Source of the DNA: Plectosphaerella cucumerina
Taxonomy: Eukaryota; Ascomycota; Sordariomycetes; Glomerellales; Plectosphaerellaceae
Direction of reading: 5' to 3'
Assembly: GCA_020746995.1 (NCBI GenBank)
Contig: JAGPXD010000001.1
Coordinates: 186,001-250,000, forward strand
DNA length: 64,000 nucleotides
The notes beneath the pieces are model-generated. The model was given only the letters and a program-made list of their open reading frames with translations, did not search any database and had not been told where the DNA came from. This document shows, one piece after another, positions 9,214 to 21,042 of the stretch (the first letter of the stretch is position 1; the number at the start of each line of letters is the position of its first letter). The translations under genes and the position numbers were made by a program.

Positions 9214-11518
9214 TGTGATGATGTTGATGTGTTTTCAAGAGCTCGAAAAGGGTTGTAGTATATGCAGGCAGCTGTTTGCTCGAAATATGGCGAGATGTTT
9301 CGGTTGGCGAAGGAGCGAGTGGTTTGACCGTTTCTGGTGGGTTGGGTTGTTGGGTTTGAAAAGAACGACTACCTGGTCGACTGAAAGAGTGCACAAGGTT
9401 TGGAAGTGAAGGAACGAAGCGCAAAGGCGTTTCTGAAAGAATGAATGAACGGGATAAACCACACAGCTGCTGATGAACAAAGTTGTCCTCAAAAGGAGAA
9501 GGGGGCGGCCATGAGAGAGGGAAGAGCGGCCGGCGGACCATATATAGCGGCAGCATCGTCGAAAGACCGGGCTCCATGTCGTCGGCCGGCCAGGGGTTTA
9601 CCAGGCCTCAGACCCGAACGTGGCGAGAAAATGTGAAGCCCCCCTGTCGTGGTCACTGGTGGAAAAGGCCCCTGGGCGGCTCCCGGCGCGCCTAGAATGA
9701 AGGAGGCTCTGGGTGTATCCGCCAGGGTTTCAATTAAAGGGCGGCAATCATGACGCTGTGCTGGACGGAGGCGCCTGTCCACGCGTGGAGTCGAGATGAG
9801 AGGCGGGCATGGCGGGCAAGGCGGGCAAGGGTCCCCGTCACGATGGTTTGTCGTCTCATGCAGGGCGAGATGAGGTGTGGAGGACTCCAGGAGGAGTGAC
9901 CAGATGACAACTGTCGGACCCGAAGCCATAAGAAGCGCGTGGCCGGTGTCAAATCGGAAGGGACCCGCCCCGCCAACCCGCTGGCGCTACCGATTGGTTC
10001 GGTTGCAAGGACCGGCCCCCGATGCGTGTTAGCGCCCACGGACCAGCTGAAACTGCCAAGCCCCTTTCCCCATCTTGCCCCTGTAAAAGCCGTGGGAGGC
10101 GCCGCCGGGGCCCTTGCCGTTGGGGGTGTTAGGGCCGCCGGGGGTAGACGAGTCCAATAGAAATAGGGGAGAAAGGCCTTACCCGTGCTCACGCCTCCAT
10201 CACTTCCTGGTTTCATCTTTTGCTGGGAACGCAGGGGGTGATGGCCGAGATCTGGCCTGGCACCTGGTCTGCTGCGAGAAGGATCGAAATGCTCGTATGT
10301 GCGAGACGACGCTCATCTCGCGTCGGTCCCCCTCACACGGCGGTCACGGCATCCAAGACATGACCAGACCAGACGTTGGACCTTTGGCCCAAGCGGGTAG
10401 GCCGAAAAGTAACACTTACAGCCATTCTCGTAGTCTAGCTCGGTTTGGGCGCCGATGTCTGCGGCCGACAGCGTCATCGCTCGCGCTTATTTTATGCTTG
10501 ACATGCCCACGCGCCGTCTCTTCCATCGGCCCTCCGGGCTTTCCCTGCCGCCGCTCTCAAGGACCGGACGAAAGAGCAAGGACGAACATGGTGTTGACTT
10601 GCCGTCACTTTGCAAAAGGTGCTCCACGGTCGATCTATCCCTCCACACTCAACAATACGACATACTCCTCGATCGGAGCCGCCCGGATCAGCTCGATGAT
10701 CACTGATCAACACGTTCATTCGCACCGCCCATCCGTTCCTGTCCCAGCCTCCAGCCGTCTCTGGTACCGTGGAACGCAGGGCTCCATCCCGCCCGGGCAC
10801 GACCTTGCTACTGGATCGCCGAGACCCATATGATCCGCAGTGTTCGGACGACAGCGGCGCATTGACTTCCAATGTCCGATCTTATCTCAGGGGTTTGCCA
10901 ATAGTCGCATTGTTTTCGGCCACCTCATCCGGTCGCTTGCAAGCGACCCAACGGCCACGGCCACGATGCCGAAGTGGTGTTCCTGCCGAATCCACAGGCT
11001 CTTCTCCAGTTGAAGCAGTGACACTGAACCTCAGCCACTCCAGCCACCTCCTGGGCATCTTTGGCACAAAGCACAAGTCCCAGCCATCATGTTCACCGCA
11101 TTTTTCTCTAGGTACAAAGTAGTGATGAAGACCGTTCATGGAGTCAGACATTGAGCAACACATTACCAGCCAAACCCTCTTCAAAGCCGATTACTTGAAC
11201 ATCCTACCAGACGGAGATTGAGATATATCATCTTTCCAACTCCTCAGTCTCAAGACCACGGCCTAATGGAAGCTACCTGTACAGGGCAGCTTCAGTCCAG
11301 CTTCGACGGTGGCCCGAGCTTTTGAAACCACACTCAACGACTATTCACGACATCAAGAAACAAGATGAAATGATTCGATCAAATTGTCCAAACTATTTTG
11401 AAATGCAAATCCAGAACAACTTCCTGCAAAATTCAAACACATCCATGCTACTAATGCCCGCTGTCTCAGCAACCTCCATCTTCCATCTTACAATTCCATG
11501 CCAAATGCGATGATGCCA
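9214..11518. other. Long gene-free stretch
   Basis: 2.3 kb between the start of the AA9 gene and the end of the WSC gene; both are on the minus strand. The AA9-proximal part is promoter. The longest open frame (10114-10833, plus strand, 239 codons) has no recognisable domain, no plausible start context and Arg/Pro/Ser-rich composition, so I do not call it a gene. No tRNA or other RNA was recognised. Confidence 0.45.
9541..9547 (-). promoter_or_regulatory. Candidate TATA box of the AA9 gene
   Basis: CTATATA on the minus strand, about 330 bp upstream of the AA9 start. The distance allows a long leader. Assignment rests on the motif alone. Confidence 0.35.
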
Positions 11519-13713
11519 TTACAAGAACAGAACCAGGCCAATGACGGCCGAGAGCAGCGACGCAATCGTTCTCTCACCACCAGACACGATGACGGGGCTC
11601 GTTTCGGTGACTGCCGGAGATGTTTCGGTAGCGGTAGTCTCAGTGGTCTCGGTAGGATCGTCGATGATGCGCTCCCTCGGGTCACCGCGCGTGGAAGTAG
11701 GCGAGGCGGATGAGGCGGGGGCAGACTCGGAGATCGGAGAAGAAGTCGACGGGGAAGGAGAGTCGGAGGGAGAAGCCGAAGAGACGGAAACCGAGGTAGT
11801 GAGAGAGATGGTGGGAGTAACAGTCGTGGTGATGGTGGCAGGAGACTCAGTGAGGGTGACAGTGTGCTCCTTGGATCGAGTGTGATGGCGGGTGACGGTG
11901 TGCGACCTGGAGTGAGTCTTATGGCGGGTGATGGTGTGTGACCTGGTGTGGTTGCGGTCGATGGTGACAGGAGGAATGACGATCACCTGATCCTTGTAGA
12001 TGACGCCGCCGATGCACTTGTCGCAGTGCCTCTCGATGACGATAATCTCCTTGTCGCAGCCGCGGGTGCACTCCTCGGGCTTGTACACGACCTTACCATC
12101 ACAGCGGTTGCCCTCACAACGGAAGGGCTCCCAGTTGTGTTCGTAGTCGCAGTGCTCGCAAATGATCTTCTCGTAGACAATCTCGCCGCGGCAGTCCTCA
12201 CCCGGGTAGGGCTTCAGGATAATGACGACGGGGTCGCAGCGTCCGTCGTGGCAGACGACATGGCTGGGATGGGGCCTTCCGGTCACGGTGGCGGTGGCAG
12301 TCGTGACGGGAGGAGGGATGATGGAGATGGCCGCATAGACGGTCAGGAGGATGAAGTTGGGGACGGGCTGGGCCTGACGGCGGCTGAGTCCCCTTTCGAG
12401 GAGCCGGTTTCCGCCACAGAACTCGGCCGGGTTACCAGGGCAGGGAAGGTTGCACTCCTTCGCCGGGACGACACGGGTGCGTGTCCCATCGAGGGCGCGG
12501 CCACAGTAACAGCCCCTAGAATATGTCAGATAGGCCGTTGCGCATCGTTAAGGGTGGGAACTTACGTGGTGTGAACGCCGGCGTAGTCGAATCCGCGGCA
12601 GACCTCGGTGCAACGTCCAATGGTCATGTCAGCCTCCTTGGCAGCCTTGAAGAACGTGGGGTAGTTCTCGCTGGACTCGACGCATCCGAGGAACCTGAAA
12701 CGGTTGGAGAACTCGGGGAAGCCGGTCGTGGAAGGCAGAGAGGTGGTAGCAGTGGTCTTGGTAATGCTCGAATCCGTGATGGAATCCGTCACGGTGGTCG
12801 TGATGGTGCTCGCGGTGCCCGTGGTCTCGGTTGCAGTCGACGTCGATGTACCCCTAACCAGCTCCAAAGCGATGTTGTAGATCACCAGGGTTGCCTCGCG
12901 GCCGGCGCGGCACCTTTGGGTGATGTCAAGCCTGGCAGATTCCTTCACAGGGACCTCGTCAGACTCGATCCGCTGGCCCACGCCACCCGTGAGAACAAGG
13001 GTCCGGTTGTAGACCACTTCTCTGTCGAGGGCAATGATCAGGTCGCAAGAGGTGTTGTCGCTGACAATTTGCCTCTTGTTCTGCTCGGATCTGGATGTGA
13101 CGATGATCTCCGCGGTCACCTTGACGGAATCACCGGGCTGGGCGCCGCTGGGAGCCTGAACGGTGCCGACAACGGAGGACCCCGATCCGGGAGTGGCGTT
13201 CATGACACTGATATCGGCGTAAGCTTGCTTTCTGTGGACGACCCTGTGATTCTTGGGTACTTACAATCCAGGCTGTCCGGCAACAGTCGTGGGCTGGGCG
13301 TTGATGGCGGTGAGGTCCCCGACAACAACGGTGCGAGTGCTCGAGCCATCGGTAGAGGTGGTTGTACTGGCAGTTGAGGTCGTGGTGATGGAGGGAGTAA
13401 CGGTCACAGTCGTCACGCTGGTGGTGGTCAACGTGGTGGTGGTGGTCGGCTCCTCAACCGAAGTCGAATCCGTTGTGGATGTCGACCCTGTGATCGAAGT
13501 TGACATCGTGTCGGTCTCCGAACTCTGGGTGGAGGACGAGTCATCGGTCGAAGTCGAGACATCGGTGGACGTCGAGGTGAGAGTAGACGTGGAGCTTTGG
13601 GACGAAGTAGAAGTCGACTCTGCCTCGGTTGAGGTTGCTTCAGTGGTGGTCGTTGCCGCACCAAGGGCTGCCAGTGAGGCAATGCCCAGAAGAAGATGAT
13701 TCCTGAGTCTCAT
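11519..13713 (-). CDS. GPI-anchored WSC-domain cell-wall protein
   Basis: Exons 13713-13265, 13207-12566 and 12515-11519, giving 695 residues. A signal peptide (LLLGIASLAALGAA) is followed by about 125 residues of almost pure Ser/Thr, then a beta-rich segment with an N-glycosylation site (VYNRT). The WSC domain begins near residue 321 (FLGCVESSENYPTFF, CTEVCRGFDYAG), crosses the second intron (GCYCGRAL) and ends NPAEFCGGNRLLE. Next come a Cys-rich block (about 440-520), a His/Arg/Thr repeat (TRSHTITRHKTHSRSHTVTR) and another Ser/Thr stretch. The end, SGGERTIASLLSAVIGLVLFL-like, is a GPI signal with no cytoplasmic tail, so this is a wall or surface protein, not a Wsc1-type sensor. WSC domains bind glucans; the ligand here is unknown. 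Confidence 0.9.
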
Positions 13714-13836
13714 GGTGAAGTAAGGGCAGAATGTGTACGATCAACGAGGTTGTCTATGCGGGTGAGGGAACGACGAGATGATGCTGGCTGATGAGAACAA
13801 AAAGGATGAGAGTAGGCTGCCATAAACACCTCGATC

Positions 13837-13842
13837 TTTATA
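13837..13842 (-). promoter_or_regulatory. Candidate TATA box of the WSC gene
   Basis: TATAAA on the minus strand (context CTATAAAG), about 125 bp upstream of the ATG, a normal distance for a strongly expressed fungal gene. Confidence 0.5.
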
Positions 13843-14530
13843 GGGGACTCTGCCTCTATCATCTTCCCGAGACGCACCGTTACCGGCTCAAACCTACCGG
13901 GACTCATCCTCGAAGTCGCCGTTGAGCCTCTGGCAGCCTGTTTTCGTCGATGCAGCGAAGACGTTCAGCTTCTGCCACACGGTTGCGAGAGCTCGTTGGT
14001 GTTGAAGAAGGCACGCGAGAGTCTCGTGCATCCGGATCCGCTCGAACTGCCAATGGAATGTGACTTCATTCCAGTGGCATGACCCAAGTTGCCTCTGGGA
14101 ACAGAAGCAAGACTGGGGCCAAGGAGTCCGAGCATTCTTCCAGTCGGCGGGAAGCCGTTGCCGTCCTGAGACATTGCGTTCCAGCGTGCTGAAGATGTTG
14201 AAAGCAACGGCTCATTCTCTCGTTGGCTACGGGAATCTGGGGCACAACGAAATGTCGCATTTCAATGATTCCGTGGGCTTGGTAGGCACCAGACAAGCCT
14301 TCTTGAAATGGAAGATCTGCAACCGACCTGTTCGGCCGCCGCCATCTTAAGAGCCCATGCTGTGTCCGCTTCTGGCAATTTCGCATCTTGGGGTCTTTAT
14401 CTGCATGCTAAAGTTTTACGGGAGTATAGCCAGCAACCAAAAAATCGACGCAGCAGATCAGCTGATGTTGGAGGCCGCGAAGGTCACTTCATAGTGTTGG
14501 CTTTGGAGTAGCTTCCATGTCGAGATGGCG

Positions 14531-14550
14531 ATGGATGGATGGATGGATGG
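14531..14550. repeat. ATGG microsatellite
   Basis: Five perfect ATGG copies upstream of ATG17. Confidence 0.9.
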
Positions 14551-14763
14551 GGCCTTTGCCGGACTGGGTCACGTCACTGATAAGACGACCGATAAGCAGC
14601 TCGTGTCACAAGCAGTGACCGGATGCGGTTCCATGACAGGCTACGACCCCTTCTCTTTCCATCACAACCCGAAGCCAGCCTGCTGTAGAATGTGATCCGA
14701 TCGCTTCGGAATGCATCCTTACGCGTAGCACAGATTCCTTGATTCAATTCATGCCCATTCAAC

Positions 14764-16354
14764 ATGGCCACTTCGCCGCCACTTACCGAAAGCCAGACCA
14801 CGACATCGTCAGCATCGGCAGGCCGAGCATCCCAATCGATTCACAAAGATGACGGCGGAGATGGCGCCCATCGCGAAGATGCCGTCTCTGTGGAGGTGTT
14901 GGTCGAACATCTCCTGGCCGCGAAGCGATCGCTCTCCTCTGTCCAACACGTCTTGCGCGCGAATGATCTCACGACGCATGCCCGACAAGCCCACGAGGAG
15001 TCCGCCGTCCTGAGCGCGCACACGGCGATGCTGCATCGCGCGATCGGCAGACAAATGTCCCTGCTACTCCGAGTGCGCCGGAATCTGAAGCAGACGTACG
15101 ATGCCGGGAGGCGAGACTTTGCCAGCCTTGTGCGTACGATGGATGCGACCAACGAGAAGCTGCAGGACACCATCAGCATCCTGCGGACGACGGCGGTCGA
15201 CCCTACGCTTCGTCCGGCAGATGACCAAGAACCGAAAAGTCTGATGGACTTCGTTGATGAGCAAGGCGTACACAGCGTTGTCGAAGCTCTCAAGCAGTCG
15301 CTGGCGGATCTGCAGGCAAGACTCATGACTCTCTCCATCCCGCTTCGCTGACCGGGTTGCACAGGGTATCCAAACCTCTTTCGATGGCGATCTCCAACGT
15401 TTCGACGACGACATGCGTGTGGTGAAACAGGCCATGGCCGCGAAAACCAGCTCCCCCGACAAGTCCCCCTCTGCCTCGGACGTCAACCAGTCCTTGTCCG
15501 ACCTCCTCCTCTCTCTTGTCGACCACTCGCACAATATGGCCCAGCTGCTCGCATCCTTGACGCAGCACTTTGACCTCTGCGTCACCGCGGTGCGGACGAC
15601 AGAGGGAGGCGCTGCCCTCGCCCGCCGTAGGGCGGCGGAGAGCACACAATCTCAGGACGGCGATGGCGTCTCCATCTCTGGCGTGATTGCGGATCAGGAG
15701 TCGCACACGTCAGCCCTGGAGCCCATCACGTCGCGTGACCGGGCGGATATGGTGGACATTGTAGTCGGCGATGCTGCCGAGGTTGAGGGCGTGGTGCAGG
15801 AGATCAGCGACCGACTGCGGCACGCCGAAGCCGACTTCCACGCGCTCTCCGTTCGGGCGGAGTCTACGAGTGCGACACACGCCGGTGCATGCGCGGCTTT
15901 GCAGGTTCTCGAGGATCTCAGCAGTCGGCTGGCGGGGTACGTTGCTGCCGAGGCCGAATTCATTCAGAGGTGGGAAGACGAAAGATACACCATCTACAGC
16001 AAGCTGGAGGAGATGGAGGCGCTCCGAAAGTTCTACGACGGATACGCTGGGGCCTACGATGCCATTCTGCTGGAGGCCGAGCGCCGACGGCTGGCCGAGG
16101 ACAAGGCCCTAGCCATCTGGCGCCGGGCGAAGGAGAGCGTCGACAAGATTGCCGAGGCGGATCGAAGGGACCGGGAAGCGTTCCGACATGACGTCGCCGA
16201 GTTTATTCCCACCGACCTCTGGCCCGATATGGACGCACCAGTGAAGCGGTGGCAGCTTATCGGCGGAGAAGAGCCGCCGGCGGTGGCTCTGGACCAGCAG
16301 GCCGTTGACGCGGCACGGAAGCGCATGGAGCAGAGGCGGATGGAGGACTCTTGA
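14764..16354 (+). CDS. ATG17: Autophagy scaffold Atg17
   Basis: Scaffold of the Atg1 kinase complex at the phagophore assembly site. Exons 14764-15315 and 15365-16354 give 513 residues, normal for fungal Atg17. Recognition rests on the N-terminal signature LLAAKRSLSSVQHVLRAND, the largely helical coiled-coil composition, and the C-terminal region LEEMEALRKFYDGYAGAYD, then WRRAKESVDKI. The intron at 15316-15364 starts with GC rather than GT (CAG|GCAAGA) and ends GCACAG. Joining there gives a continuous frame, LADLQ|GIQTSFDGDLQRFD, and no GT donor nearby does. A GCTGAC branch site lies 12 bases before its end. Without splicing the protein would stop after 195 residues. Confidence 0.92.
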
Positions 16355-17205
16355 GGTTTCATTGCTTGCTCTGTCACAGCGTTTTGGGTCGGCTGGAACT
16401 GGACTTTTGGGTTGACAGTCACCATGTGTCCTGCGGCGTATCGGCGTTGGCTGCGAAGGTTTGATTGAGGAGCGGACTGCGGTCACTGTATTAAAGCTGT
16501 CGATGTTTACAAGAACCTAAGGGCTCGTTTGCTACGGAAGCAGAGGTGCCTGGAATGCTGCAATAATGCAGATCCCAAGTCTAACGCACTGGAACATTTC
16601 GGTGTTGGAATAATGTCCCGAACCAGACCGGAACCATGGTCAATCATCATCGTCTGCCAATCGACCTGCCATCTGATGCCTCGTTCGTCAAAGCTTGAGC
16701 ATCATCAATTGAAGCCGCCAAGAGACAAACCATTTCACGTGACGGCTTCGGCACATGACGCGTCATCCAGGTCCCATCTTTTGGGCTTCAGCTGCGGCCT
16801 GCGAATCATATGCAGTCATGACGTAGGGATGCCGGCTCTTGGGCTGCTTGGCTGCGCGCTACCGCGATTGTTATGTGGGGACCTCTCTTGGAGCTGATGA
16901 GTGCATCACTTGAGAACGATTTTCGAGAGGCGCGTTCGCGCGGCAATTCGCAGTGTTTGCTCGAGAAAGCCCATCGTACCTAGAGAACGGGCCTCCCGAG
17001 CCTAGGCCTTCCTTGGCCCCGGAAGCGAGTCCCTTCTTGGCTGTCGCGCAATTCTCGTTGCCACGGCGTGGTGTGAGCCGCTTCGCTAGTAACACATCAT
17101 TCCAATTCTATCCAGACTTTAATCCCCCCCTCCTGCCCTTCGCGACGCTGCACCCTTCCCACCTTCCTCCTCCTCCACTCACATCATCATCGCCGCCCGC
17201 ACCTG
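16355..17205. other. Intergenic spacer, tandem genes
   Basis: 851 bp holding the ATG17 3' end and the PNS1 promoter. The last 100 bp before the ATG are pyrimidine-rich, as in many fungal leaders. No gene recognised. Confidence 0.4.
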
Positions 17206-18995
17206 ATGACCCAGCCTCACGCCGCACCACCTCAAGGCGATTATTATCAGCTCGACGAACGAATGTCGCAGCCATACGGTCAGAACGGCGGCTACCAGGG
17301 TGGCCAGCCGCAGTACGGCCAGCCTCAATGGGGAGGCCAACAACCGCAACAGCAATACGGTGGTGGGTATCAACAAGGTGGTGGTTACCAGCAGGGATAC
17401 CCGCCGCCCCAGCAGCAACCTCCCCCGGATCAGTATCAGCAGCCCGCCTACGGTGCGCCGCCTCCCCCGCCTCAGGGCGAGAAGTATTCCTTCAATGAGG
17501 CTTTCAAGATTGAGAAGCCGAAATGGAATGACATCTGGGCCGCCATTCTGGTAAGTCGCGAGCGATACCCGCGCAGTTTCCCGGCGCAGTGCTGACATGC
17601 GCCTGCGCCAGTTCATGCTCTTCTTCCTCGGCTTCGCAGCCGTCTCGGGCATTGCAATCTATGGCTACACCCAGGCGAACCCCCGTGGCGGCATCTCGGG
17701 CAACAACTCGTTCGCCCTGGGAAGCAGCACCATCGTCCTGTTCGCCATCGTCCTCGCCGTCGCAGTGGTCTTCAGCTGGGCCTACGTCTGGCTCGCCCGC
17801 ATGTTCCCCAAGGCCTTCATCTGGGTCACCGGCATTCTGAACATCGTCTTCGCACTCGCGACCGCCATTTACATGCTGTACAACAAGTACTGGTCCGGCG
17901 GCATCGTCTTCCTCATCTTCGGCCTCTTCCTGGCCTTCTGCTTCTACACATGGATTCCGCGCATCCCCTTTTCGGCACTGATGCTCACCACGGCCATCGA
18001 TGTGTCGAAGAACTACGGCCATGTCTACATGGTCTCCTGGCTGGGTGGTCTGACTGGCGCCGCCTTCGCCGCGTGGTACGCCGTCACACTTGTTGCCGTC
18101 TACAATCGCTGGGAGCCGTCGGACGCCAACCCCAACTGTCGCAACTCCAGCTGTAGTTCCGGCACGGTCACCGGACTGATTGTGTTCATCACCTTCACCA
18201 TGTACTGGATCTCCGAGGTACTCAAGAACATCATTCACGTCACCATCTCAGGCGTATACGGCTCCTGGTACTTCTGCGTCAACAACTTCCCCGGAGGCGC
18301 TACTCGCGGCGCCCTGAAGCGCGCCATGACCTACAGCTTTGGCTCCATCTGCTTTGGAAGTCTCATCGTCGCCATCATCAACTTCCTGCGCCACATGTGC
18401 TCCGTTGCACGCTCGCAGGCCGCGGCCGACGGCGACATGATCAGCTACATTCTCTTCTGCATCCTGGGCTGTCTCATCAGCCTCCTCGACTGGGCAGTCA
18501 CCCTTTTCAACCGATACGCCTTCTCGCACATTGCCCTCTACGGCAAGGCCTACATCCCCGCAGCCAAGGACACCTGGTCCATGATCAAGGACCGCGGCAT
18601 CGACGCCCTCGTCAACGTACGTATCCTCGCCCCGATTCCTTGCGCCTCTGGCCCCCTTGCTGACGTAGTGATTACAGGACTGTCTCATCGGCCCCGTGCT
18701 CTCCTTCGGCGCCACCTTCATCGGTTACGCCTGCGCCCTCCTGGCCTTCGTCTACCTTTACATCACCGATCCCGCGTACAACCAGGGCGGCGCCTACACG
18801 CCCGTCATCATCGCCTTCTCCTTCCTCATCGGCCTGCAGATCGCCAATGTCTTCACCACGCCCATTTCGAGCGGCATCGACACCATCTTCGTCGCTGCCG
18901 CCTGGGACCCCGAGGTCATGATCCAGCAGCACCCCCAGCTGTACGCGGACATGGTGCGGGTGTACCCCCAGGTGCAGCAGGCTATCCATGCGTGA
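17206..18995 (+). CDS. PNS1: Choline-transporter-like protein Pns1 (SLC44 family)
   Basis: Plasma-membrane protein of the CTL/SLC44 family. Exons 17206-17550, 17612-18616 and 18678-18995 give 555 residues. The first 105 residues are a disordered Gln/Gly/Pro/Tyr-rich cytoplasmic tail (GYQQGGGYQQGY). About ten membrane helices follow, starting after KWNDIWAAIL. Family hallmarks include SSGTVTGLIVFITFTMYWISEV, GSWYFCVNNFPGGATRGAL, the NRYAFSHIALYGK motif near the end, and the C-terminal helices around FIGYACALLAFVYLY. Fungal Pns1 matches this order and length; yeast Pns1 is not a proven choline carrier, so the substrate stays open. The gene is convergent with the next one at 133 bp. Confidence 0.92.
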
Positions 18996-19128
18996 TCCTA
19001 CGTCGACATGACTTCAACGGCCGGAAACATGATACCCGTGGGAGCGAACGGACATTGCGCGTATTAAGTAGTACTATTGTAATAACGTCACTTTCCTGCT
19101 GCCAAGCACATCTTCATGCTTCGTGATG

Positions 19129-21042
19129 CTACCGCTGAACCCATACGCCGCCCTGTCCCATTGCTTGATCCCGCATCGTCGCGCCGTCGCTCCGTACGCC
19201 TAGGAGGTGCACAGGCACCCGGTCGACTTGCTTTTGCACCGTGTCCCGCACGTCGAGATATCGTTCCCCAAAGCTCCGCTCGCTCTTGAGCGTTTTCATC
19301 CGCTGCCGCGTCTCAATGGGTCCCCAAGCGTCCCGGCTGAGGCTGGCCACGGTGACGGCCACGTCGTTGGCGTACGCGCGCAAGGCATCATCCGTCGAGC
19401 CCGCGCGCCGGAGTTGACCCATGACGAGGACCTTGATCTTCGCACCGTAGAACATTGCGCCCCTGAATTCGTGGATCATGTGTACGCTAATGAGCTTTTG
19501 TGCAACGACGCCCGGGTTCGCATATGGAGACGGGCCGACCGTCACGATCGACTCGTGCCAGTCGTACGACATGTCTTGGGGGAGGTCGCGTCCGGGAAGC
19601 ACGCAGGACCAGGCCATGTATACGCCGTTCATTCGCAATCGCAGGTCTTCGCTGACGCCCTCCAGATTCGCCGTGGGGATGCCGAGTTCCATGCCGCCCC
19701 GGCCGGTGCCCCTGACGACCTTGCCATCGAATTTGATAGGGAACGGCGCGCATGGTCCAGCGTCAGGACCAAGGACCTCGGGGGTGTCGAAGTCTGTGTC
19801 TAAGAGGACTTCCCCGTCCGCGGCCTGCAGAGGCGCATAGCCCGCCCCCCTGGTCCCTCTGTAGCTGCTCTCCATCTTGTCGTACTGGGTTCGCATGCCT
19901 GCCTTGGCAAGGGCGACTTCCCTGGCCCTTGAGGCGAGCACACCCTTCTTCTCAACCTTTTTGACAACACCCGCCGCCGCAGCCGTGGCAGCAAGCCGGG
20001 CCGGGCCGACGTACTTGTTGACGACGTTGCTCGCAATAGTGGTGCCGACCTTGACGCCGAACTCGATAGGCATCGTGCTAAGACTCGCGCCTCGTACAAC
20101 GCTGGCATCCGTGGTTGTGCTCGCTATTCTGAAGATGGGGCTGGGGCATGGGACTCTCCTCTTACCGCCGTCGTCACCGCAGCAGAGGACAATGCGGAAG
20201 TAGCCGTCCTCAGCGGCAGCGGGGATACGGACAATGTGCGTCTCCCGCGGGAGATGACGTTTGAGATTTGACGACGCCTTTTTCACAAACTTGCCAATGT
20301 CCCTCTGGTAGCCCCGTTCGTCGGTTGGTGGCAGAGCGCTGACTTCGGCACGAAAGGAGGGCGTGACGTCCAGCCAGGATGTCGTTGCGCCGACCAGCGA
20401 TTTGAGGGCCATACCCGTGTTCCCGCTGAAGCCCTTGCGCTGAAGCCAGAGAGAGCGAGTAGCCGGCAGCGGGGCATCGGAGAAGATTGAGATGGAGACA
20501 GTGGTTGATGGGCCGCGATACCAGACCAGGGCCGGGGAGTGGCGTAAGATTGTGTAATGGCGAGTTGACTCTGTGGGATGCGGTAGCAGCCCGCCGGCGA
20601 AGAAGACGGTCTCGTCAAAGGCCGTCTTGAAGACGTTGTTGCGCTCTTTTTGCGCACCCGCGGCTATCGGGACCACGGGCTCTGTTGCGGCTGTCGCGAC
20701 GACAGGCCGCGGCGGCTGTGGTGGGGGACGCTCTTCAGGCTCTGGAGTGGGTGAGGCCGTCGAGAGCGGTGGTGTGAGTTGTTGGGCATAGCTGTCGAAA
20801 TACCCGCCTCCCCCTTGCTGCGGATGATAAGGTACTGCTTGATGCTCCCAGCCTGGACCAGGAGATGGGCTGCGAAGGCGGCCGTTCGAGTCCACCCCTG
20901 GAAATGCCATCATCTGGGTGTGATCCGGGCGCAGACCGGTCTGCTGCCGCCGCAGGTTTGGCACCGACCGGCTCGGCCGGATTGCCTCCCTGGTATAGGG
21001 AGGCGGCGGGCCAAACTTGGCAAACGGATCGGAATGGTCCAT
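19129..21042 (-). CDS. Multi-domain protein with degenerate riboflavin-kinase-like domain
   Basis: Single exon, 637 residues. The first 140 residues are Pro-rich and disordered (YTREAIRPSRSVPNLRRQ). Residues about 145-410 form a fungal region I cannot name, including VVNKYVGPARLAATAAAAGVV. The C-terminal 190 residues match the flavokinase barrel: VVRGTGRGGMELGIPTANLEG with the nucleotide/Mg motif PTAN at 456-459, then ESIVTVGPSPYANP and KLISVHMIHEF, then FYGAKIKVLVMGQLR. In active riboflavin kinases the equivalent of Ser519 is the catalytic Glu (pattern MExHI.H.F), so this copy is probably inactive. True fungal Fmn1 is about 200 residues, so this is a separate family member. Related fungal proteins are often labelled LipA and NB-ARC domain proteins; I see neither domain clearly. 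Confidence 0.8.
   Translation of the reverse strand: MDHSDPFAKFGPPPPYTREAIRPSRSVPNLRRQQTGLRPDHTQMMAFPGVDSNGRLRSPSPGPGWEHQAVPYHPQQGGGGYFDSYAQQLTPPLSTASPTPEPEERPPPQPPRPVVATAATEPVVPIAAGAQKERNNVFKTAFDETVFFAGGLLPHPTESTRHYTILRHSPALVWYRGPSTTVSISIFSDAPLPATRSLWLQRKGFSGNTGMALKSLVGATTSWLDVTPSFRAEVSALPPTDERGYQRDIGKFVKKASSNLKRHLPRETHIVRIPAAAEDGYFRIVLCCGDDGGKRRVPCPSPIFRIASTTTDASVVRGASLSTMPIEFGVKVGTTIASNVVNKYVGPARLAATAAAAGVVKKVEKKGVLASRAREVALAKAGMRTQYDKMESSYRGTRGAGYAPLQAADGEVLLDTDFDTPEVLGPDAGPCAPFPIKFDGKVVRGTGRGGMELGIPTANLEGVSEDLRLRMNGVYMAWSCVLPGRDLPQDMSYDWHESIVTVGPSPYANPGVVAQKLISVHMIHEFRGAMFYGAKIKVLVMGQLRRAGSTDDALRAYANDVAVTVASLSRDAWGPIETRQRMKTLKSERSFGERYLDVRDTVQKQVDRVPVHLLGVRSDGATMRDQAMGQGGVWVQR

Larger units (their letters stand above)
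13714..14763. other. Divergent promoter region
   Basis: About 1.05 kb between the WSC gene (leftward) and ATG17 (rightward). It contains the TATA box above and a short ATGG tandem repeat at 14531-14550. The open frames are short and featureless. Confidence 0.4.

Noticed and set aside
10114..10833. 239-codon plus-strand open frame in the 9.2-11.5 kb gap
   Set aside because: No recognisable motif, Arg/Pro/Ser-rich, no supporting splice or promoter signal.
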